Source of the DNA: Nereocystis luetkeana
Taxonomy: Eukaryota > Sar > Phaeophyceae > Laminariales > Laminariaceae
Length of the DNA: 64,000 nucleotides
Direction of reading: 5' to 3'
Assembly (NCBI GenBank): GCA_031213475.1
Contig: JARUPZ010000036.1
Coordinates: 3,100,001 to 3,164,000, forward strand
Positions 57,301-64,000 of this stretch are shown here, piece after piece. Position 1 is the stretch's first letter. Every line of letters begins with the position of its first letter. Made by a program: the position numbers and the translations under genes. The notes beneath the pieces are model-generated. The model made no database searches. It had not been told where the DNA came from and saw nothing but the letters and a program-made list of their open reading frames with translations.

Positions 57301-60300
57301 GCCTCCGAGACGGACTCGAAAACCTCCGAATAGAGCGCCGCCAGCTGCTGGAAAGCGTCCCCAAGGCCCGGCTGCAGGGGCTCCTGGTGGGCCGCGACCG
57401 CCAGGTTGAGGAACAGGGTGGCAAGAGCGAGACGCGTATTCTTGTTCGCCACCCCGCCTCCCGCCTGACAACACACACGCGGAGCATAAAGCCGTCGGGG
57501 GGGGGGCGTGGGCGTGGGCGTGGGCGTGGGGGGGGGGGGGGGGGGTTGGGAGGAGGGGTCGGAGCAAGAAGAGGCTGCAGACAAAACCCGACTGTGATAT
57601 CATCAAGTGCATAGACGAAGTAGAACGAGTCCTGTGCAAAAAAAAAAAAAAAAAACAGCGTGTGGTTAGAAATTTGGGTGTAAACTGAGGGGTCTTCCCG
57701 TCGCCGACTATCAACCATCTTTTCGACCAACGCTGTAAAAAACATACCCGGGGGTATCCCACCCCAAGTCCAAGCAGGTAGGGCGTTCCGGTAACCGTGG
57801 ATGCAGGTAATAAGAGTTCTCGAGGAGCAAACCGTGAAACTCCCCCACAAGCCTTCGATTCGATCGATGCTTATTCCTCAGCCCGTTTGGTACTGCACTA
57901 CTGTACGAAAAACAGTTTCAAATCTGACTCTAATTCCGAGACGTTTCTCTCCAAAACCGACGTGTGGCTGACACGGGGTCCAGTCAGTGCCCCCCCCCCC
58001 CCTCACCTCCGGCGCAATACAACATTTTTACAGGAAAGGGGACGATACAGAACCATCCCCGCCCCGCCCAGTCCCGCCGGGAGCACTACTACTATGTAAC
58101 ACCCACTCAAACCTGATGGGAGGGGAATTTCGTCACGTGCACCTGGTATAGAAACAAAACCCCACCGAGCGCGATCGAAGAAAAAAAAATGCTACCGTGC
58201 TTCCAGTAGTACTATAATAATAGGTAGAAACAAACAATACAAAAGATGTTTAAAGCTCAAAATCGAGAAGAAAAAAAAATAAAGCAGGCAAGCACGCCTG
58301 ATCGGAACAGCGGTACCACTCTGTCCGGAATTGTAAGGGTCGTCGGGGTATTACTAAGTGCACGAAAAAAAACAAACGGTTCTTACATTTCCGGCCATCG
58401 TGGTACGTATTGCAACCCGATCATCCGCGCGGAAATCGGAGGGACATCAAACACCCAGACCGAAGCTTAACGTAACGAAAAAAAAGAGGGGCGAAAAATT
58501 TTTGATCGGAACAAAAAAAAAAAAAAAAAGGACGGAAACCGAAAATGGTGAAATCTACTGGTGGAATTAATGGCCACGAGCCCCAACCAAAAACAGACAC
58601 GTATGTACCAATTTTCAGGCATGACAACGTTTGAAAAAAAAGTACGAATCATGACCCCGAAAAAAATGAACCATGAACCCGACCAAGCCTGATCGGAATG
58701 GGACAAAACAAAATCGAACAAAAAAGACCCAAAAATCCCGGTCGGAACTTAATTCAGTACCAGGTGCTGCCAAAAGACGACGATGACGACGACGACCGAG
58801 ATTGACTGGAACCTAGACCAAAATCCGAGCAGGCCTGATAGAAAAACAAAACACAAAATCCCGATTAAACCTGATCGGTAGGGAACACAGAAATCCGTCG
58901 CGAATCTTTCTTCGTCGGAACGATGCGCGGAACCAAAACCAAACATGGTCGGAAGAACAAATGTGATCCCCACTACATCAAAATCCGAGCAGACCAAGAC
59001 CCAATCAATCGGAACTATTGAGATACTGAAATACCAAGAAGAAAAAAAGAAAAAAAAACGGAACCAACCTGGTCGGAAGCAGCGTCAAGCACGGTGGAGG
59101 CGTTTGCCAGAAGGGAGTTCCTGGAGGGCCGGTGCCTGAACAGGTTGCAGAAGAACCGCAATCCGCAGAGGACCACCGGCATCTGCATGGAGCAGCGGCA
59201 GTAAGTAGCAGTAGATACGTCAAGGGCAGCCGAGTACGGTCGAGCAGGGGCAAGCACAGCAGAAAAGTACAACGTTTTGCGGCATACACTGCAGCTGCTG
59301 CAACAGTAGGTAGTAGAGTGCGCACAACGGTCCAGGCCACAAAGTGCAGGAGCATACGTACACCCCGCTGTTAATTTCAATAAATACCGCCCCAAAACAG
59401 TCAGCTTCAAAGCCCCCCCCCCCCCCGAGAACAGTGCAGCGGCGGGGAAGGGGGGGGTGTACTCTATAGGAGAGATGTACTCGATCTCATGCATGGCCGT
59501 AGTCGTATGAACATAGACCCTCGCATCCCTACAATGCCGGGACGGAGCATGTCGGGTTTTCACCGACCAGGCAGACATTGCTTGCACCAAGCGCGAAGCG
59601 AAACGTGAGGTGTCTGGCGAGTCGCATGAGGGGCGAGCTGCATCCTATTTACGGGGGACCATAGTTAACAGGACCTATGGTTTACATAAAAACCTACCAG
59701 GTATATATTTAAGCATTTTTACTAAACATATTTGGTCCTATTAACTATGGTCCCCCGTAATACTATTACGGGGGGCCATAGTTAACAGGACCAAATATTG
59801 CTAGTAAAAATGCTTAAACATATAGGTTTTTATGTATACCATAGATTACGGGGGGCCATAGTTAACAGGACCAAATATTGCTAGTAAAAATGCTTAAACA
59901 TATAGGTTTTTATGTATACCATAGGTCCTGTTAACTATGGCCCCCCGTAATAATGATGGAACCGCTCTTGAGGCGGGCAATACAGCATTTCCTATATATG
60001 ATATACCGGGTATCACAGCAGCAGCGAGGTCAGCCAACAAAAAATCGCAGCACAGCCCAGGACTACAGAAAACTGCAATCCCGTTCAGGGGATGAACCAC
60101 TCAACTTATAACCAAGATTTGCCCCCGAAAAAGGGCGCTGCGGTCCTTAAAAAAGTCAATAACCACACCCTCTGGGATGAATTATGTCGCCAATCTCTTC
60201 TCCAAACCCGGGGGGGGGGGGGGGTGGCGAGACATCCAGCGAAAATTGAACGGCAAATTCGAGAAAAAAAAAGCTTGTCGTCGAGAATGTTTTGAATAAA

Positions 60301-63293
60301 ACGCGTCGCGCGGCGTTCTTGCACATTCTGCCTTTTCTCGAAGTGCACAAAATCGGGCGTGGTCTGTCTCGGTGACCTCCGACGGAGAGGACGCGCCACG
60401 TTTTGCGGGTTATCACTCTGTCCCACGATACAACCACCTGTTTTACACTATTTTTTCGGCCAAACGGTGCTTATACACCGGGACGGAGTGGTATATGGTA
60501 ACACCTGGTGTTATCCTTCAATACTCTCAAGCCTCTTATTTTCTTCTCGTGTGGGCTTTTCATTTCCCCGCAGGCAACACCACCGAACAAATCTTGGCGT
60601 AAACCTGCTTGCTGTAGTAGGAGCATTTTGCGCGCCGACGCACGCGGAACGCACGCAGAACGACTCACGCCCAACGGGTACCAGGAAAAACGGCGAACGA
60701 TCAAAACGGTCTCCAGTATGCAACACCTCACTATTAACAGGCTCTGTCCTCTAGGGCCAGCTCGGCCCGCTGACGGCTATGTAGCGGCGTACGGCGAATG
60801 GCCCACCGGCGAACGGCCCGCGGCTCGCGGCTATCGGCTATACCAGCTAAACGGTTATCGGCTAACAACTTGTCAGATTATGTCGTCTTTCCGGCGATGC
60901 CGGCCAGCTAACGGCTAGCGGCTAGAGGCCGACTGCGAACGGCACACAGCGAACGGCCAACTGCGAACGGACAACTGCGAACGGCCAACTGCGAACGGCC
61001 AACTGCAAACGGCCAACTGCGAACAGCTAACGGCCAAGGGCTGACGACCAACGGTAACAGCTGACGGCTCGCGAGGCCCTTCACTTGGGAGAGCTTGGTC
61101 GGCCTACGGATAGCGGCTCCTGGCCAACAGGTAGCGACCATCAGCCGAAACGGCTGAACGTAAAACGGTCAACGGCTAATATCACGGGTGGCCCCTGAAA
61201 TATAGGCCCCACAGGGGGGGAGAGAGAATATTTTCAATGTGTTTGCTGAAAAATACTAATGCAGCATCGATGAAAAGCCTGTCATCAAGCCGCGTGTTTG
61301 ACACAGACAACATTTTCGATTCACGCAGTGGTCCTCTGGGCTGATTTCGGGAAAATTGTGCATGAGCCTCCGCGATACCTGGTAGCCAACAGCTCAACTG
61401 CGAACGGCTACGTAGCAGCCAACAGAAAACAACAGCTACCGGCTGGCAGCTAACAAAACCCTTAGCGGATGACGGCCGAAAACCGCCAGGTATTGCTGTG
61501 CCCCGCGGCTCTACCAGCCACCACGTAATCAAAGCCACCAGCGAACCGCTACAGTCTACCAGGTCTTCGCCAGCGGCTAGCAACTGGCAGTCGCCCGCTA
61601 ACGGCTCAAGACTAGTGCTGGCTGACGGCTGACATTTAGCAGCCACCAGCCAACGGCTAAACGGACTAAAGGGGCCGATTTATTCTCACCAGATCCTTCC
61701 CTTCGGTGAGCTTGGTCGTGACCGCCTTCAGAAGTTTATCCCCTTCCGCCGCCATCACCTCACCGAAATGAGGATGCAACGCGGCTAGGCGGCACATGTC
61801 GATGCACGGGAAACACTTTTCCACAGGCCTTTAGGGGTAGGGGACAAGGGGATGACGCGCACCGTCGCCAAGGAACCGCGAGTGTGCGCGATCGAGCACG
61901 TGCAAGAAGGGAGAAGGCGGGAGGGAGGAGGGGACGGAGGGGGGGGGGGGGGGGGCGCGGGGCGGGGCGGGGGGGGGGGGGGGGGGGGGGGGAGGGAGTT
62001 ATCGAACGAAACACAAGTTTGGACAGCTTTCAGCGGATATTTGGAGGCGCACAGTCTGGTTGCGCATGCCACGGGGAAGGGGGCCGAGATGCGTAGAGCG
62101 CAGCACACTGCACTACCTCACACTACACCATACTACACCATTTCTACTACGCTACATTACACGACACTGCGCTGTACCGCGCAGCACAACACAACACCAA
62201 AACCACACCAAACAACACTTCAACATACCAAACCCTGATCCCCACCGCCCAACCCCCCCCCCGCGGCATGGCAACCAGGGGATAACCCCCACCCTTCCCC
62301 TCTTAGACAATCCCCCCGCTCCCCCCTTCAGCAAGCGGGCAGGAGAACCTTTCCTGCAAACTCCGCACAGGGGAGATAATTGCATCACGCAGTGCAGCAC
62401 CACCAGGTACTGATGTATGGTAAGGCACCCGCGAGGTAGTGACAAAGTGTGTACCCATTGCTGTCTCTGGGAGTGGCCACATCCGGAAAACAAAAAAAAA
62501 AAATCAGGCCATTCAAAGCTGTCGTCAGCATCCCAGAAGAGCAACGCACACGGTGCCGACAAACGCCTAACAATGCGGTGCACTCTTACTGTACCAGGAT
62601 GAAGCTCGCCCTCTATGCAACTCGCCGTTTGGCATCTCACATTTCGCTTCGCGCTTTGGTGCCACAAGCAAATAATGCCTGCCTGGTCAGCGAAAACCCG
62701 ACGTGCTGTGTCCCGGCATTGTAGGGGTGCGAGGGTCTATGGTCACACGACTACGGCTATGCATACGCAAGACAATGAGTAACTGTCCCCGCTTTTTTAA
62801 GGACGTCCCGACGTTTGTAAGGATGCGAGGTTCTATGGTCGTACGACTACGGGCTATGCATGACAGTCAGTGCACGTCCCCCACCAGCAAAACGCCTCAC
62901 GGAGCGCAAGCATTCAGAGGGCATACCATCATAACGGTACGAGGTTTCCCCTCCGGAGGCATTAGGACGCGAGGTGACGCGAGAGGAAAAAAATAGGGTG
63001 ACGCTCTGTACAGCTGACTTAAGAAAAAAACACACACACACGAAAGGTCCGCCAGCCGTTTCAAGCTTCGGGGGTCTACTCAGCCCAAAAGAACGGAAGG
63101 CATAACGACCAGTAAACGAAACCGGTACGCGCAAGTATAGATAAATATGGTGCACGGAACACGAAACTCACCAACCAACTAGTCTTGTGAGCAACGCCAC
63201 CTCTTGAGGCGTGATCTTGGAGATGTGGTACCTGCTGCTTCCGGCTAGGGTGGCCGTCAGAGATCTCAAGGCCTCCGATTCTCCCCCCGACAT
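54400..63293 (-). CDS. PLAA: PLAA/Ufd3/Doa1 PUL domain, C-terminal part (6 exons; 5' end outside window)
   Basis: Ubiquitin-binding adaptor of the Cdc48/p97 segregase; its C-terminal PUL domain is an armadillo-like fold that binds the Cdc48 tail. Exons on the minus strand: 63293-63172, 61828-61690, 59182-59069, 57464-57246, 56845-56776, 54458-54400 (TAA). All junction phases agree (2, 0, 0, 0, 1), giving 240 residues. Recognisable family stretches: [29 protein letters not shown] (human PLAA has a similar FPALDILRL...HP); [35 protein letters not shown]; and a short tail [23 protein letters not shown]. Most donors are GTGAG or GTGCG types; the exon ending at 59069 has GTTGGT. The first exon starts in phase 0 after TTTTTTTTTCAG, so more exons (WD40, PFU) must lie beyond 64000. 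Introns carry MITEs, a 230-bp repeat and long poly-G/C runs. Assignment rests on remembered family similarity and is strong. Confidence 0.92.
54566..54668. mobile_element. Family 1 MITE, copy 19
   Basis: TTACGGGGCCATATTAAATAGG at the left and TTTACCATGGCCCCCCGTAA at the right, in the last intron of PLAA. Confidence 0.82.
54676..54915. repeat. 230-bp dispersed repeat, copy 4 (most complete)
   Basis: Runs from GGGGGTGGGGGTACTCGATA through CTCATGCATGGTCGTAGTCG, GTGCCGGGACGGAGCATGTC, GCGCCGTGAGGTGT, GAGCTGCATCCTACTACGAA and GCTTGTGGAGCGG to GGATGGCAGC. In the last intron of PLAA. Confidence 0.8.
55780..55813. repeat. CCCT tetranucleotide run
   Basis: Eight CCCT units in the last PLAA intron; they read GGGA on the transcript. 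Confidence 0.9.
56403..56645. mobile_element. Family 2 MITE, copy C
   Basis: CGTTCTACGATAGAGGTTCACC and CTACCTCTATCGTAGAACG ends; the interior matches copy B. It sits 131 bp downstream of a PLAA exon. Confidence 0.9.
57508..57546. repeat. GGGCGT run plus poly-G
   Basis: Repeated GTGGGC followed by about 19 G, 44 bp upstream of a PLAA exon; on the transcript this is a C-rich polypyrimidine region near the acceptor. Confidence 0.85.
59649..59760. mobile_element. Family 1 MITE, copy 20 (with CCAGGTA insertion)
   Basis: Arms TTACGGGGGACCATAGTTAA and TTAACTATGGTCCCCCGTAA. The middle reads AACCTACCAGGTATATATTT, exactly the consensus AACCTATATATTT plus seven bases. In a PLAA intron. Confidence 0.9.
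59766..59845. mobile_element. Family 1 MITE, copy 21a (80-bp duplicate, no right arm)
   Basis: Appears identical to the first 80 bp of the next copy and ends at ACCATAG, immediately followed by ATTACGGGG. Probably a recent tandem duplication within copy 21b. Confidence 0.85.
59846..59950. mobile_element. Family 1 MITE, copy 21b
   Basis: TTACGGGGGGCCATAGTTAA and TTAACTATGGCCCCCCGTAA are perfect arms of the GTTAAC subtype, with the middle in reverse orientation. Confidence 0.9.
60064..60152. repeat. Palindromic TTTGGGGACAAAC-type repeat, copy h
   Basis: ACTGCAATCCCGTTCAGGGG on the left; GATTTGCCCCCGAAAAAGGG and CTGCGGTCCTTAAAAAAGT on the right. In a PLAA intron. Confidence 0.65.
60760..61170. 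repeat. GGCCAACTGCGAAC minisatellite region
   Basis: Core at about 60925-61060 with repeated CGAACGGCCAACTG units of 14-15 bp, grading into looser GGCTAACGGC words on both sides. Similar words recur at 61390-61660. All within one PLAA intron. Confidence 0.8.
61938..61992. repeat. Long poly-G tract with GGGGCGGGG
   Basis: Two G runs joined by CGCGGGGCGGGG in a PLAA intron, about 110 bp upstream of the exon that starts at 61828. On the transcript it is poly-C. Confidence 0.9.
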
Positions 63294-63364
63294 CTGTTTT
63301 TTTTTGTGTTCCGTTTGGTTTAGTTTTGTTATTTTTTTGGCAGTGTGCGCACGGGGAGGCGAGG

Positions 63365-63880
63365 GCCCGATCAGAGAGGAAGCGACCGCTCGGAAATCGG
63401 AGAGAACCGACCGGAGGGAGAGAAAGAGAACCGGTCGGACGGGACCGATCGAAGAGGGCCGATTCGGGCGGGACCGATCGTAGAGAAATCGGAGCGAATA
63501 AAGGGACCTATCGGAGACAAATCGGAGCAAACTACTCAGTGAGAAACGTTGAAGAGCAAAGGGAGAAATCGGAGAGAAAATCGGAAAAGCAGTACTTGAC
63601 AAGCGTCGGTCGGAGAGGGGTCGGAGAGGAGCCGACGAGGACCGATCGGAGAGGGAGGGACAACCAATTAATCGGATAAAGAGATGAGATAATCAGAAAG
63701 AAATTGGAAACGACCGAACCGAGAGCAGGAGAAAATCAGAACTAAATCGTAAATAAATCAGAGAGAAACAGGAGAGTATTCGGAGAGGGATCGGACGGGA
63801 GTCGGAGAGAAATGGGAAAAGAATCGGAAATAAACCGAAAACAAACCGATCGGGTGAGAAAGGGCGTGGAGCAGTGGAGG
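63365..63880. repeat. Degenerate (A)TCGGAGAGA repeat
   Basis: Around 500 bp with dozens of TCGGA/ACCGATCG words at irregular 10-20-bp spacing, in the intron just upstream of the first PLAA exon in the window. Confidence 0.75.
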
Positions 63881-64000
63881 GAGCGGGCCGGCCAGCGAGA
63901 GAGCGAGCGAGCGATTGGGGGTGCTCGCAGGGAGAACGAACGCGTGCGTCAGGGCAAAGCAGCGGTTGCCACGGCCCTGCCGAATCGGCAGAACATGCAC

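Larger units (their letters stand above)
59455..59985. repeat. 230-bp dispersed repeat, copy 5, interrupted by a MITE cluster
   Basis: Left part to about 59648 (ending GAGCTGCATCCTAT); right part from about 59951 (ATGATGGAACCGCTCTTGAGG), which continues the GAACCGCTTGTGGAGCGG block of copy 4. The MITEs at 59649-59950 occupy the gap. Confidence 0.75.

Noticed and set aside
57172..57762. 196- and 202-codon minus-strand frames
   Set aside because: Shadow frames of the PLAA exon at 57464-57246 extended through G-rich intron sequence.

Overview
The window is eukaryotic nuclear DNA. It is gene-sparse and rich in repeats, with short exons (41-303 nt) separated by introns that are mostly 0.5-5 kb. 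Splice donors are mostly GTGAGT-like. Two protein genes can be rebuilt exon by exon, both on the minus strand. Intron-rich genes, this reductase type and heavy simple-sequence and fold-back repeat content suggest a stramenopile with an expanded genome, possibly a brown alga. That assignment is inference only; nothing in the window fixes the taxon.

Gene 1 (19336 to about 39953, perhaps starting at 42197) encodes a ferric-reductase / NADPH-oxidase family membrane flavocytochrome. Sixteen exons give a 676-residue protein in which all intron phases agree. It has a six-helix heme domain with the canonical histidine pairs (H190/H204 and H262/H275), an FAD motif (WHPFSI), an NADPH glycine motif (GAGITP), a late CG motif and a C-terminal aromatic residue. 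The gene spans about 20.6 kb for 2.0 kb of coding sequence. Its introns carry a 717-bp CATA array, a 240-bp GA array and a 400-bp TTACGG array.

Gene 2 (54400 to beyond 63293) is the C-terminal PUL-domain part of PLAA/Ufd3/Doa1, the ubiquitin-binding partner of Cdc48/p97. Six exons give 240 residues ending at a natural stop. The WD40 and PFU parts would lie beyond position 64000.

The other sequence (1-19.3 kb, 42.2-54.4 kb and most introns) is repeat-derived. It holds: (a) more than 20 copies of a roughly 105-bp fold-back MITE starting TTACGGGGGACCATAG and flanked by TA duplications; (b) a roughly 245-bp MITE with CGTTCTACGATAGAGGT ends; (c) a roughly 85-100-bp palindromic family built on TTTGGGGACAAAC; (d) a roughly 230-bp dispersed repeat, one copy of which is split by a MITE cluster; (e) a possible 2.65-kb terminal-inverted-repeat element; (f) GATA, CATA, GA, AAC, ATG, CCAT, GACCC and TTACGG arrays. 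A nine-base word, TACCAGGTA, recurs about 40 times and sits as a 7-bp insertion at one fixed TA site inside several MITE copies. It looks like a transposon excision footprint and is the most unusual signal in the window.

No tRNA, rRNA, CRISPR array, reverse transcriptase or transposase gene was recognised.
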